Positions 26,532-36,419 are shown, numbered from the stretch's first letter. The stretch: 39,956 nucleotides of DNA from Pseudoalteromonas phenolica (GCF_005886345.1 NZ_PNEC01000034.1:1-39956); one strand, 5' to 3'. Translations and numbers: made by a program. Notes: a model not told the origin generated them from the sequence alone.

Positions 26532-26712
26532 AGCGCATTCCTTTTTTTAATAGTTTCATCTTGCACGAGATGAGAGCACGAACGACGACCTAAGTCGAAA
26601 AGTATCAATTTATAGGGTTTAGGTACAGACGCAAAGTTTAGAACAATTATTAATTGCGTCTACAGTTATCGTACCGAATTGATGCTAATTTAGGTTATTT
26701 TTTTATGAATGT

Positions 26713-26742
26713 AAAAAAGGCCGCAAATAATGCGACCTTTTT
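26713..26742 (-). terminator. Terminator after the propeller-amidohydrolase gene
   Basis: Minus-strand reading gives AAGGTCGC-ATTATTT-GCGGCCTT with an A-tract before and a T-tract after the stem. It sits 29 nt past the stop of the gene ending at 26771. Confidence 0.8.
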
Positions 26743-26770
26743 CTTATCTTATGACACAAAACTGCAACAA

Positions 26771-29700
26771 TTAATGTTTCCAGTGATATTTGTGTGCTTT
26801 CTCTTCCATATACGCTTCGGTTGCTGAGTGCATCGGCGCTTTGCTCCCGTTTTCGAAGAAGAATGGCTGACGTTGACGGTTGTAGTTACCCACTTCGTTC
26901 ATCGTTGCAGCATCATAAATACGGCCGTTTAGAACCGTGTAAGCCACTTTTTCTGACTGACGAATATCGCTCAATACGTCACCGTCGATGATCACTAAGT
27001 CGGCGAGTTTGCCTTTTTCAATGGTACCTATGTCATTGTCTAGCGCTAGGTATTTAGCACCGTCAATGGTACCACTACGTAGTGCTTCCCATGCGGTGAA
27101 GCCACCTTGTGCCATTGACCATAACTCCCAATGCGCACCTAAGCCTTCACGCTGACCGTGTGCACCAATGTGAACTGTAACGCCTTTATCGCGTAACTGC
27201 TTCGCAGACTTAGCGGCATTGATGTGGTTATAGTGGTGCTCAGGTGCGGTAGGGCGACGAATTGAGCGTGGGTTTAGAATATAGTCAGGTACGAATGCTT
27301 TTAAGCGCTCGTTTTTCCATACTTCTGTTTTGTCGTAGAAGTAATCTTCACCTTTAATACCACCGTAAGCGACGTTAAACGTTGGTGTAAAGCCCGCTTT
27401 GGTTTGGCTCCACATTTGCACTACGTCTGAGTAGATGTTTGGAATTGGTAGTGCGTGCTCAAGACCCGTGTGACCGTCGATGATCATGTTCATGTTCTGT
27501 TGGAACTTAGAACCACCTTCAGGTACGACCATGATTTCCATTTCTTTCGCTGCTTCTAGTACTTGTTGGCGTGTGTCACGACGAGGATGGTTGTAGCTCT
27601 TCACAGAGATTGCACCCGCATCTTTCAGACGCTTAACGTGGAATTGCGCATCTTCAAGATTGTTAATTGGCGTTTTATAACCCGGCGCATTACCTGCGTA
27701 TAAAATACGACCTACAGAGTAAATACGTGGTGCAACGGTTAGACCTGCGCGCTGAAGTTCAGCCATTGAGAACACTTCGTTTGAATCGTTTGACGGATCG
27801 TGAATGGTTGTAACACCAAAGCTTACGTTTGAGAACTGGTTCCAGTTCTGTTCAGGCTGTAAGTTGCGGCTACCATAGCTGCCGTGTGCGTGTGCATCAA
27901 CAAGGCCTGGGATCACAGTCTTGCCTGAGAGATCCATGACTTTAGCTTTGCTAGGAATAGCCACATCGCTGCGCGTACCTACTGCGATAATACGGTTGTC
28001 TTCGATAAGTACCACACCGTCTTCGATGATTTCTTGCTCTTGGTCTGCGTTACGCATCGTCACGACTTTACCACCAACTAGGGCTAGTAAGCCTTCTGGC
28101 TTATCGGCTTTTTTCTCGAAGCTTAAGTCGATGCCTTCAGCCGTTAGCTCGCTGACGTCATCTGCTGCGCCTTCTAAGAACGCAAATGTATCAGTTAGCT
28201 TGCGTTGATAAAGGTTGGGACCAAACGCCCAAGTTAATGCGCTGCTGTCAGCTTTCCAGTTTAAGAAGTCACCAGAATACTTAGACACTTGCTTAACAGG
28301 GAATGATTTAGTGCCCTTGTTAATTGACAGTGTTTTACCTGTGCTGGTGAATGGCGCTACAAAGGTATTGAAGTTTTCAATGAAGGCCACGTATTTACCG
28401 TTTGGTGATACGCGGTAATCAAAGATGTACTCACCTTTGAAGTGTGAGCGTGCCTGCTGACCGTTTAAGTCGACTGACTTAAGTTCACGGCTAGTTTCGC
28501 TGCTTGCAACATTGAAGAAGATGCGATCGCTGTCAGCGCCAAAGTGTGGGTTGTCACCACGTTTGATGATGCGTTTTGCTTCGCCGCCTTTAACGCTGGT
28601 TAAGTAAATGCCCGGCTCCATTGACCAGTCACCACTGAGTAAGTAACCACCCGTTACTTTGCGGTAAAGTACTTTTTTACCATCAGGTGAGAAGCTCGGG
28701 TTGATGTAGTGACCCGGTTCTTGCGTGATCACTCTGCCTTTACCACCTTTTGCAGATACAACGCGAACCGCACCTAAATCTTGGTCATCCCAGCTTGTAT
28801 AGACAATATATTTGCCATCACGAGAGAAGCTTGGGTAGAACTCAAAGTGGTCGTTTTGCTTAGTCACACGCTTTACTTTACCTGACTTGATGTCTTTAGT
28901 GTAAAGGTGACCAAGTGCTTGGAATAGGGCTGTTTTACCATCTGGAGAAATTTGTGACCAACGTGCCAGTTTCACTTTGAATGTGTCAGGAGCAACGTCT
29001 ACTGCAAACTTCAGTGCTGGCGTGATTTGTTTTTCAGCCACAACACGGGTTGGGATAACTTGTGCTTGTTTGCTGGCAATGTCTACTTTGTGGAATACAC
29101 CGCCTGACCAGAACACTAATGCTTTACCGTCTGGCGTGTAAGCGAACGCAGGCGTGTTACCTTGTGCACCGTTTGCTTCTTGTAAGTCACGGTCTAAGCC
29201 TGCAAAGATTTCAGTTTCGATACCTGATTTAAGATCTTTGATATACAAAGCGCTTTGCATCTCTTTGCCATTCTCGATGCGCTTTACAAACGCAAGCGAT
29301 TTACCGTCTGGGCTTGGCGTTGGGCGAATAGCGCCGCCTGAGCCGCGGATCACGGTTTCTTCTTCACCGGTGGCTAAATCCCAAGAGCGGATCTCGAATA
29401 CTGACTCAAGTGCGTTCTTATTATACTGCCAGCGTACACCTGCCGTGGCATCAACTGAGTAGTAAATCTTTTTACCATCTTTTGAGAAAGCCGGTTCTGC
29501 AACATTCTTCTGTGATTTCGCACCGTGTAGACGGTCACGAACAACTACGCCTTTACCACCTGAAATGTGGTACATGCGGATAGAGCCACCTGGAATAGTA
29601 CGACCCGTTACTTGACCTTGTTTAACCGCAATATACTGGCCATCTGGTGACCAGGCAGGGTTATGTAGCAGGTTGTGAGACTCGCCAGACACTTTACGCA

Positions 29701-30124
29701 TGTTCTCGCCGTTCACATCCATAACCCATAGGTTCTCAGCACCTTCGCGGTCAGAAATGAACGCGATTTTAGATCCATCTGGAGAGAATTTAGGTTGGAA
29801 GTTCCATGCTCTGTCATTGGTAATTGCAGTCGCTTTACCACCTGAGATCGGCATCACATAGATGTCACCTAACATATCGAAGATAACGCTTTTACCATCA
29901 GGACTAACATCTAGGTTACTCCATGTGGTTTCGTTGGTGTCGATAGTGATTGTTTGCTTTTCACCTGGTGGGTTTAGTACATCCCACTTGTCTGATTTTT
30001 TAGCTTCAGTTTTTACAGCTGCCTTATCGGTTGCTTTACTATCAGCATTAGCAAGCGCAGGAGCACTTGCACCGAATACGGCTAAACTGACGGCCAGCGC
30101 CAGTGGTGTTTTAAGTAATGCCAT
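26771..30124 (-). CDS. Secreted TolB-like beta-propeller/amidohydrolase fusion
   Basis: A protein of about 1117 residues. The start at 30124 gives a textbook signal peptide (MALLKTPLALAVSLAVFGAS, cleavage near ALA) and has AGGGAA upstream; an in-frame ATG at 30166 would bury it. Residues ~50-660 carry many PD40/TolB propeller repeats (NLDVSPDGKSVIFDM, PKFSPDGSKIAFISDREG, PAWSPDGQYIAV). The C-terminal ~430 residues are an amidohydrolase (TIM-barrel) domain with IPGLVDAHAHGSYG (HxH metal site), VKSYNHPRR with the conserved Lys, VTVHIGAHGQREG, and LADLVIIDGDVL. Propeller-amidohydrolase proteins of this kind are frequent in marine gammaproteobacteria and are thought to act on peptides or imides. 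The true substrate is unknown. Confidence 0.9.
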   Translation of the reverse strand: MALLKTPLALAVSLAVFGASAPALANADSKATDKAAVKTEAKKSDKWDVLNPPGEKQTITIDTNETTWSNLDVSPDGKSVIFDMLGDIYVMPISGGKATAITNDRAWNFQPKFSPDGSKIAFISDREGAENLWVMDVNGENMRKVSGESHNLLHNPAWSPDGQYIAVKQGQVTGRTIPGGSIRMYHISGGKGVVVRDRLHGAKSQKNVAEPAFSKDGKKIYYSVDATAGVRWQYNKNALESVFEIRSWDLATGEEETVIRGSGGAIRPTPSPDGKSLAFVKRIENGKEMQSALYIKDLKSGIETEIFAGLDRDLQEANGAQGNTPAFAYTPDGKALVFWSGGVFHKVDIASKQAQVIPTRVVAEKQITPALKFAVDVAPDTFKVKLARWSQISPDGKTALFQALGHLYTKDIKSGKVKRVTKQNDHFEFYPSFSRDGKYIVYTSWDDQDLGAVRVVSAKGGKGRVITQEPGHYINPSFSPDGKKVLYRKVTGGYLLSGDWSMEPGIYLTSVKGGEAKRIIKRGDNPHFGADSDRIFFNVASSETSRELKSVDLNGQQARSHFKGEYIFDYRVSPNGKYVAFIENFNTFVAPFTSTGKTLSINKGTKSFPVKQVSKYSGDFLNWKADSSALTWAFGPNLYQRKLTDTFAFLEGAADDVSELTAEGIDLSFEKKADKPEGLLALVGGKVVTMRNADQEQEIIEDGVVLIEDNRIIAVGTRSDVAIPSKAKVMDLSGKTVIPGLVDAHAHGSYGSRNLQPEQNWNQFSNVSFGVTTIHDPSNDSNEVFSMAELQRAGLTVAPRIYSVGRILYAGNAPGYKTPINNLEDAQFHVKRLKDAGAISVKSYNHPRRDTRQQVLEAAKEMEIMVVPEGGSKFQQNMNMIIDGHTGLEHALPIPNIYSDVVQMWSQTKAGFTPTFNVAYGGIKGEDYFYDKTEVWKNERLKAFVPDYILNPRSIRRPTAPEHHYNHINAAKSAKQLRDKGVTVHIGAHGQREGLGAHWELWSMAQGGFTAWEALRSGTIDGAKYLALDNDIGTIEKGKLADLVIIDGDVLSDIRQSEKVAYTVLNGRIYDAATMNEVGNYNRQRQPFFFENGSKAPMHSATEAYMEEKAHKYHWKH

Positions 30125-30222
30125 AATGGTTCCCTTTGTTTTGTTATATGTGTGATTTATACACACGTGTCATTAGCATGACGAATTTTAATGAGTGTGT
30201 CGACTATGCGCGATAAAGTCAC

Positions 30223-32382
30223 TTATTTCAGCGTTTGTGAACGAACGAACTGCAAATAGGCATTCAAACTGTCTTGCCAAAGAACCATGGCTTGCGTAAG
30301 TTCTTCCTCGGCGGACTTTTGCTCTAGTAAGCGCCGTTCAATGTGCTTTAATGCTAAGCCATAGCGATTAAAGCCGAGTTGCAGTGCAGTACTGGCTTGT
30401 CGATGTAATTGTTTAATACATTGCTCGTTGTCTACATCGAGCTGTTGTTGGATGCCAATGAGCTTATTACGTGCTGATAGAACAAATTCGTTGTAGATAG
30501 ATGAGACTTCATCATCATTAAAATTCTTTTGCAGCGACTGTGCTGCAGTCTCATCATAAAGCACATCAGCCAATTCAACGCTGATATTGGCCTCTTTCAT
30601 GGTCTGAGAATCGCTTAAAGCTTGTCGGAGTTTTTCTTGCTTAATCGGTTTGGCCACGATGTCTTTAATGCCAAGTGCCATATATTCTTTTATTTCATTA
30701 GGGCTTAAGCTCGCGGTAAATGCTAAAAATGGGGTGCGCTGGTTTTTGTGATCTACTTTTTTAAGTGACTTTAAAACCTCTTGTCCGGTTAAATCAGGTA
30801 GATTCATATCGAGTAAAACCGCATCGAATTGGTAGTTTTTAAGTAACTCTAAAGCTGCATTCCCTGTGGTTGCCAGTTTTACTTTGTGTTCATCATCAGC
30901 CATGAATTCAATGGCGATTTTCTGGTTTAGTTCTAAGTCTTCGACCAATAATATGTTTAAACCCGTGACACAGTCTTGTTCATGTTGACGCTGCGCAACT
31001 AAACTTAATTCACCTATAGCTAGGTTGAGAGTAAAACTAAATACACTGCCTTTATTAAGTTGGCTAGCAATCTCAAGTTGAGAGCCCAAACGCTCAAGCA
31101 ATCGAGCTGTGATGGCTAAACCTAGTCCTGTCCCACCTTTTACTTTGCCTGCATTGCTTTGCACATAAGGTTGGGTAAGTTTCTCAATATCATCTTCTTC
31201 AATACCTGGGCCTGAATCAATGACACTAAAAGTTACAGTGTGTGCCATTGCGCTGTCTTGTTCTAAATGTACTTTGATTTTCACTGAGCCGGAATCAGTA
31301 AACTTAATTGCATTGCCAACTAGGTTTATGATGACTTGACGCAGCTTTTGTTGATCGCAGTAATAACAGGCTTGTTCTGGTAGGTCGTAGTCTAGTTCAA
31401 ATCTTAATTGTTTTTGCTCGGCTAAAGGAGACAGTAATAAGCATAAATTATTGAGCCAGCTTTTTAATTCGATGTCTTCTTCATACAGTGACTCATCACT
31501 TTGCTCTAAGCTGGCATAATCAAGCACTTTGTCGATAAGTAAGTTAAGTGATTCTGCTGAGTTGATAATTGCCTCACAGTACGCCTTATTTTTATGATTC
31601 TTAGTTTGCCCTAAGACTAACTGGGCACTACCTAAAATACCATTGAGTGGGGTGCGGATTTCGTGACTCACAGTTGATAAAAATAGGCCTCGGATCTCTA
31701 AATCTTTCTGTGCTTTTTCGGTCAACTTATTCAAATGAAGTTCGCGGCGCTCGTTGCATAGCAAGGCCATGCCTGTGGCATAAAAAATTGGCGATAAAAC
31801 ACCGTTGATAAAAACTGTGGAAGTAAACCAAGCGTCTTTCATTATGGTTAAATGGGAGACATCTTCCATCATAATCGAGCGACCTACAAATGCTGTGAGC
31901 AACAAGCCTAAGACAATGCAGTAGACTATGGTGCCATTTGGGTAAAGGGGCCTAGCAAAGCGCCAAAATAATGAAAATAAAAGGATAATTTCGGCAATGT
32001 GTTGTAGGTCCGAGATCCAGATCCGCGCTCTTAAATTGTCATCGATGATACTGAAGTAGGCTAAGGCTATCAGTAGAAAGCCGGTGAAGGCTAAAAAACT
32101 TTTTAGCTCCCAGCCTTTGTGATCCAAAAATTGACTAATGGCGACAACATGAATAATTGAAGCGGCAAATAATAGTGCATTGCCTATGCCTATAGTTTGC
32201 CAGTGCTCTAAATACCCATGTAACGAAAAACTCATGGTTGCCAAAAACAAAGCTAATGGGTAGAGCGTATAAATTGCTGTACCGGGTATGTTTTTATTGG
32301 TTCGCCAAGTTAAAAAGCACAGTAAAGTCATCATCGCCATCATGGCGCCACTGGTAAAATAGAGGGTCTTTGGATCAAACAT
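30223..32382 (-). CDS. Hybrid sensor histidine kinase/response regulator with HPt-like C-terminus
   Basis: A 719-residue kinase. About seven transmembrane helices cover residues 8-210 with almost no periplasmic domain. HisKA has His240 in STVSHEIRTPLNG. HATPase_c has NLVGNAIKFTDSG, DSGPGIEE and GGTGLGLAI. A receiver (~476-590) has Asp525 in VLLDMNLPDLTG. The last ~100 residues look like an HPt domain with His660 in QLHRQASTALQLG. A multi-step phosphorelay is implied. The LuxR-type regulator encoded just upstream lacks a phosphorylatable Asp, so the final receiver is probably elsewhere or the two are linked in another way. Confidence 0.9.
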   Translation of the reverse strand: MFDPKTLYFTSGAMMAMMTLLCFLTWRTNKNIPGTAIYTLYPLALFLATMSFSLHGYLEHWQTIGIGNALLFAASIIHVVAISQFLDHKGWELKSFLAFTGFLLIALAYFSIIDDNLRARIWISDLQHIAEIILLFSLFWRFARPLYPNGTIVYCIVLGLLLTAFVGRSIMMEDVSHLTIMKDAWFTSTVFINGVLSPIFYATGMALLCNERRELHLNKLTEKAQKDLEIRGLFLSTVSHEIRTPLNGILGSAQLVLGQTKNHKNKAYCEAIINSAESLNLLIDKVLDYASLEQSDESLYEEDIELKSWLNNLCLLLSPLAEQKQLRFELDYDLPEQACYYCDQQKLRQVIINLVGNAIKFTDSGSVKIKVHLEQDSAMAHTVTFSVIDSGPGIEEDDIEKLTQPYVQSNAGKVKGGTGLGLAITARLLERLGSQLEIASQLNKGSVFSFTLNLAIGELSLVAQRQHEQDCVTGLNILLVEDLELNQKIAIEFMADDEHKVKLATTGNAALELLKNYQFDAVLLDMNLPDLTGQEVLKSLKKVDHKNQRTPFLAFTASLSPNEIKEYMALGIKDIVAKPIKQEKLRQALSDSQTMKEANISVELADVLYDETAAQSLQKNFNDDEVSSIYNEFVLSARNKLIGIQQQLDVDNEQCIKQLHRQASTALQLGFNRYGLALKHIERRLLEQKSAEEELTQAMVLWQDSLNAYLQFVRSQTLK

Positions 32383-32444
32383 AGACGTTAGATTGAGTGA
32401 GTTATGCAGCTAGCATAGAGACAACCGCTGAGCAGGTAAAGAAA

Positions 32445-32463
32445 GAGGAAGCATTGCTTCCTC
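32445..32463 (-). terminator. Hairpin after the LuxR-type regulator
   Basis: An 8-bp perfect stem GAGGAAGC/GCTTCCTC with a 3-nt loop, followed on the minus strand by TTTCTTT and on the plus strand by a T7 run. It separates the LuxR regulator from the hybrid kinase gene. Confidence 0.7.
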
Positions 32464-32483
32464 ATTTTTTTGTCAAATAATGT

Positions 32484-33140
32484 TTAGCGAATTTCGTCAG
32501 GGATATTTTGTTGAGCCCAAGATAACAGCTCGATTCGATTACGACATTTGGTCTTTCTAAAGGCACTGTAGAGGTGTGTCTTCACAGTATGTGGGCTGAT
32601 ATTTAAATCTTCTGCGATCTCTTTATTTTTAGCCCCTTTACTCATTAATGAGATGATGGCTTTTTCACGCTTAGTCAGTTTAACTGGCTCAATATCACCT
32701 TCAGTGAGTTTATGAAGAGCATCTTTATTGAATTGTAGCATGCGGTTAAGAGCATTACACATTATGTCACGACGGTACCACAATTGGTTTTCCATTAATA
32801 AACGGATCCCTTTCATTAGTACGTCTGCGTTGTCTGTGGTGTAAAACACGCCACGAATACCACTTAATAACGCACGGTTGGCAAGCTCAGGGTTTTCGTC
32901 AAGGTTAAACAATACAATATCGCAATTTACTTTCAGCTTGACTAAATGTTCTTTTAGTTTGTTCCATGCATCGTGCTGTGCGATTTCGATGAATAACAAC
33001 CTAGTTTCTTCTGGCACTTCAGTAATGTCTTTGCCTGAAGATACTTCTAAACCTTGGGTTTTAAGTAGTGGTTGAAGGACATTTATGCCAATAGTATTAA
33101 TTGGCTCTTTATCTAAAAGTAAAAAGGCAGTACTACTCAT
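32484..33140 (-). CDS. VpsT/CsgD-like LuxR-family regulator with degenerate receiver
   Basis: A 218-residue regulator. The N-terminal ~130 residues have a receiver-like fold, but the phosphoacceptor position reads LLFIEIAQHD in place of LLDxxL, and the usual acidic pair is absent. Residues 121-124 are WYRR, at the place where VpsT has its W[FLT][TS]R cyclic-di-GMP motif. The C-terminal LuxR helix-turn-helix (~155-210) is intact (LTKREKAIISLMSKGAKNKE, LNISPHTVKTHLY). The VpsT/CsgD family controls biofilm matrix genes, and this member may do the same. Cyclic-di-GMP binding is not assured, because the third motif position is Arg, not Thr or Ser. Confidence 0.8.
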   Translation of the reverse strand: MSSTAFLLLDKEPINTIGINVLQPLLKTQGLEVSSGKDITEVPEETRLLFIEIAQHDAWNKLKEHLVKLKVNCDIVLFNLDENPELANRALLSGIRGVFYTTDNADVLMKGIRLLMENQLWYRRDIMCNALNRMLQFNKDALHKLTEGDIEPVKLTKREKAIISLMSKGAKNKEIAEDLNISPHTVKTHLYSAFRKTKCRNRIELLSWAQQNIPDEIR

Positions 33141-33366
33141 TTTAAATGGACGCTCTCGTTCAAATTATTGCTTTAATGCTAACACGCGACTCAGACCTTT
33201 TGTATGAGTTTGTTACTAAAAATATAGAAAATTTTGCTATATACACAAGCGTTTTTGTAAAATAATGCGAGTTATTGCCATTTTCAATTTTAAACATATG
33301 AAAAATCTATTGTTTTATTAGGCGCATTAATAGCTTATTTGTTTACATTTATTAACTTGGAATATT

Positions 33367-33738
33367 TTAAATTAGTTCTTTTTTCGTATTTGTAAAAGGG
33401 GGCCAGCCCATCTCAAGTCCTGCTAGTACATGTAAATGAACATGAAAAACGGTTTGACCACCATTTTTATTACAATTCATCACGACCCGATAGCCATCTT
33501 CAGCAAAACCATGCTCTTTAGCTAACTTTGCCGCAACTACATAGAGTTGACCTATTAAGTGCGAGTTAGTTTCATTTATATCATTAATGGTAGCGATGGG
33601 CGTTTTAGGGATCACCAGTACATGAAAAGGGGCCTGTGGATTAATGTCTCGAAAAGCCAGCGTGTGTTCATCTTCATAGATGATGTCGGCAGGGATTTCT
33701 TTACTAATGATTTTGTCAAAAATGGTGGCTTCGGCCAT
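33367..33738 (-). CDS. hinT: HIT-family purine nucleoside phosphoramidase
   Basis: A 123-residue HIT protein of the HinT branch, which hydrolyses AMP-lysine or other adenosine phosphoramidates in the cytoplasm. It begins TIFDKIISKEIPADIIYED, has FRDINPQAPFHVLVIPK in the middle, and ends with the histidine triad in QTVFHVHLHVLAG. AGGAT precedes the ATG. It stands as a single gene. The 226 bp on its downstream side, up to the LuxR regulator, show no gene. Confidence 0.93.
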   Translation of the reverse strand: MAEATIFDKIISKEIPADIIYEDEHTLAFRDINPQAPFHVLVIPKTPIATINDINETNSHLIGQLYVVAAKLAKEHGFAEDGYRVVMNCNKNGGQTVFHVHLHVLAGLEMGWPPFTNTKKELI

Positions 33739-33875
33739 GATCTATCCTAAAAGTATGTTGTTGCTATCTATCGGTTTATTAGACTGTTTTAGTATCTATA
33801 CACTAATGACAAAGAATCTATGAACTGTCAAACTGCAAATGGTTAGATGATAAAAATTCAATGAGGGAGAGTGCG

Positions 33876-34487
33876 ATGAGTCAAACTAAAGATTTAATTT
33901 TAGCGGTTTTGTTGGGGAGTTTTAACTTTGCAGTGCAGGCTGCAACACTTAGTTTTCCTGAAGAACTGATCCCAATCACTGTCAATGGCAAGCAAGTTGG
34001 GCACTCTTTGTTTAGTAAGAAACTCGACTTTGATTTGCCAATAGGTACTCACAAAGTACAGATAAAATATAGTGACCTGTATGAGCTAGATTATGATGAG
34101 CACCAAACCGTGTCATCGGCGCCTTTTTGGGTTGAAGTGACCATTACTCAGGATGGGCAATATCGTGTTGCTTTTGATAGGGCAAAAGATGCAGATGCAG
34201 CGGAGCAGTTTGCGAAATCACCGAGTGTATATGTGGTAGCACCGAATAAGTCTCAGCAAGTGGCTGTCAAAGTAAAACCAAAAGCAGTGACCGCTCCCGC
34301 AGTGGTCGTAGCAACTGTTCAAACTGCATCAACGCCAATGGCGATTACAACACAGACTGCACCTAAGAGTAGAAAACAGATTGAAGGGGTGACGCACCCA
34401 AGTGCAGAACTCATGTTGCATTATTGGTGGCAACAGGCCGATGAAAAGCAGCGAGAGGCGTTTTTGAAAGCGGTTAAAGTGAATTAA
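33876..34487 (+). CDS. Exported DUF2057 (YccT-like) protein
   Basis: A 203-residue protein with signal peptide MSQTKDLILAVLLGSFNFAV (cleavage after QAA region) and the DUF2057 pattern ATLSFPEELIPITVNGKQVG followed by LPIGTHKVQIKYSDLY. The C-terminal part, after a low-complexity Val/Ala/Thr linker, ends in LMLHYWWQQADEKQREAFLK, as in several marine members. The start at 33876 is chosen because GGGAG lies 6 nt upstream; an ATG at 33861 overlaps that site. Function of the family is unknown; E. coli YccT (CsgI) has been linked to curli inhibition. It is convergent with the aminopeptidase gene. Confidence 0.8.
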   Translation: MSQTKDLILAVLLGSFNFAVQAATLSFPEELIPITVNGKQVGHSLFSKKLDFDLPIGTHKVQIKYSDLYELDYDEHQTVSSAPFWVEVTITQDGQYRVAFDRAKDADAAEQFAKSPSVYVVAPNKSQQVAVKVKPKAVTAPAVVVATVQTASTPMAITTQTAPKSRKQIEGVTHPSAELMLHYWWQQADEKQREAFLKAVKVN

Positions 34488-34524
34488 ACACGATTCAAGT
34501 GCACTTGTTAAATTGAGCTAAAGA

Positions 34525-34557
34525 AAACAAAAGGGCCTTAGTCAGGCTCTTTTGTTT
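34525..34557. terminator. Bidirectional terminator between convergent genes
   Basis: A 14-bp stem with one G-T pair: AAACAAAAGGGCCT against AGGCTCTTTTGTTT, loop of 5 nt. A- and T-rich arms give a T-tract in both directions. It lies between the DUF2057 gene and the aminopeptidase gene. Confidence 0.9.
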
Positions 34558-34574
34558 ATACATTTATACTGTGC

Positions 34575-36419
34575 TTATTTAAAAATCGCGTCCACAGTTC
34601 CTTGCGCTAAAGGGTGATAACCCGGACGAGCATTGTTATATACCTTTTGTGCCCAATCGCGTTTGCCGTGTTGCACAAGTGATTTATATAACGGCACAAT
34701 CAGTTTGCGACGACCAATGCTAGTTAAATGGTTATCCAGTGCCGAATAAATAGCTTCATACCCATTACCCACAGCCAGCATATACCAAGCAAATGCAAGT
34801 TCAGCGTTGCTTGAGTTAGTGAGGTTAAATGCTTTGTCTAATTTCGCCATCTTATTAAGGCTTAAATTACGAGGTAGATTATTTAAAAAGTGTAACCACT
34901 CATGCACTGTCCAAGCGTTCGTCGGTAAGTCAGTTAAGTCTTTGTCACCTTTTAACCATGCTGCTGTTGCTGCATCGACTTTATTAAATGCATCGGAAGT
35001 CGGGTTTGGCGCATCTGCAGGTAAGCCAGGCTCGTAGATCCACTCTTTAGCTTTTTCCAGAGACACGATACCAGGGTGCTTTTCTAGTAGGTGCGTATTT
35101 AGGTATTCAACAAACTCGGCAGTTGTCAGAGACTTAAACGAGTACTTCGCAAAGTAGCCTTTTACAAACTCATCAAAGCGTGCACGACCATACTTTTCTT
35201 CCAAGTAAATTAAGAATAACTGACCTTTGATATAGGGTACTTTGCTGAACGCATCATCAGGATCGCGACCATTCAGCTTTAAATTGAGGCGAGTGTCAGG
35301 TGCTGGGATGTTTTTAAGCTGTGCACGAAGGCCAGCAGCGTCTAATGCTTGCTCCATTACTGCACGGTCGCGACCAAATACCTCTTCCATAATGCGGTTT
35401 TCAACATAAGAGGTGAAACCTTCATTGAGCCATAAATCTTCCCACGTTGCGTTAGTCACTAGGTTACCTGACCAAGAATGTGCCAGTTCGTGGGCAATTA
35501 GATTCACTAGGCTCTTGTCACCAGCAACAACGGTTGGCGTGATAAATGACAGACGTGGATTTTCCATGCCGCCAAACGGGAAGCTTGGTGGCAGCATCAG
35601 TAAGTCATAACGACCCCATGCATATTCACCATACATCACGTTGGTTTTGTCGATCATCGCTTGCGTGTCGTTAAATTCAGCAACCGAGGCATCTAGAATT
35701 TGTGGTTCAGCAAAAATAGCCGTTTGATGTGACATCTCTTTATATTCAAGGTTACCTGCACCAATAGCAATTAGATAAGGCGGGATAGCCTGTGGCATAT
35801 CAAACCAGTAGTCGCCATCCTTTACAAATGCTTCAGAGTTATCCGCACTCATGACCGCACGAACATCTTTTGGAGTCTGAATACGGGCAGTGTAGGTAGC
35901 ACGCATTGCAGGGGTGTCCTGCACAGGGATCCAGCTGCGCGCATGGATAGCTTGTGACTGACTGTACATAAAAGGGTGCGTCTTACTTGCAGTTTGTACT
36001 GGTGTTAACCATTGTAGACCTGAAGCTTGCGGTAAGCTGTTGTAGTAAATACGCGCTTTTTTAGCTTGCTCTTTAAAGCGAATACTCAGCTTTGCGCCTT
36101 TTACGCCATTTCGTTGTGCTAGGGTGAAATCTGCTTTATGCCATTGGCCGTTTTTACCTTGGTACATCACTTTATCGATTTCAAGGTCGCGTGTATCTAG
36201 AACTAAAGTGCGCGCTGACGCGTTGCGCCAATCTAGGGTGTGTTCTACGAAGCCTTCAAGTTGCTTGTCTGCAAAATCAACGTCTAGGTCTAAATGTAGA
36301 TGAGTACTGACTACATCTTTTAAATTTGCATAGGTATGTTCGTCAAACGCTTGTGTTGCCAGTGCGCTGTGAGAGAAGCCAGCTAGTATTAAGCTTGCGG
36401 CTAAAGCAGTTTTTTTCAT
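34575..36419 (-). CDS. Secreted M1-family metalloaminopeptidase
   Basis: A 614-residue exported zinc aminopeptidase of the leukotriene-A4-hydrolase-like branch. The signal peptide is MKKTALAASLILAGFSHSALA. The N-terminal beta domain precedes GGMENPRLSF (substrate N-terminus binding). The zinc site is HELAH (His310, Glu311, His314), and the third ligand is Glu333 in LWLNEGFTSYVE. A C-terminal helical domain follows (~460-614). It would remove N-terminal residues from peptides in the periplasm or outside the cell. Length is typical. It is a single gene with its own terminator. Confidence 0.95.
   Translation of the reverse strand: MKKTALAASLILAGFSHSALATQAFDEHTYANLKDVVSTHLHLDLDVDFADKQLEGFVEHTLDWRNASARTLVLDTRDLEIDKVMYQGKNGQWHKADFTLAQRNGVKGAKLSIRFKEQAKKARIYYNSLPQASGLQWLTPVQTASKTHPFMYSQSQAIHARSWIPVQDTPAMRATYTARIQTPKDVRAVMSADNSEAFVKDGDYWFDMPQAIPPYLIAIGAGNLEYKEMSHQTAIFAEPQILDASVAEFNDTQAMIDKTNVMYGEYAWGRYDLLMLPPSFPFGGMENPRLSFITPTVVAGDKSLVNLIAHELAHSWSGNLVTNATWEDLWLNEGFTSYVENRIMEEVFGRDRAVMEQALDAAGLRAQLKNIPAPDTRLNLKLNGRDPDDAFSKVPYIKGQLFLIYLEEKYGRARFDEFVKGYFAKYSFKSLTTAEFVEYLNTHLLEKHPGIVSLEKAKEWIYEPGLPADAPNPTSDAFNKVDAATAAWLKGDKDLTDLPTNAWTVHEWLHFLNNLPRNLSLNKMAKLDKAFNLTNSSNAELAFAWYMLAVGNGYEAIYSALDNHLTSIGRRKLIVPLYKSLVQHGKRDWAQKVYNNARPGYHPLAQGTVDAIFK

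Noticed and set aside
26532..26712. Flagellar sigma-28 promoter for the chemoreceptor
   Set aside because: TAAA-like boxes occur, but no GCCGATAA-like -10 at the right spacing.
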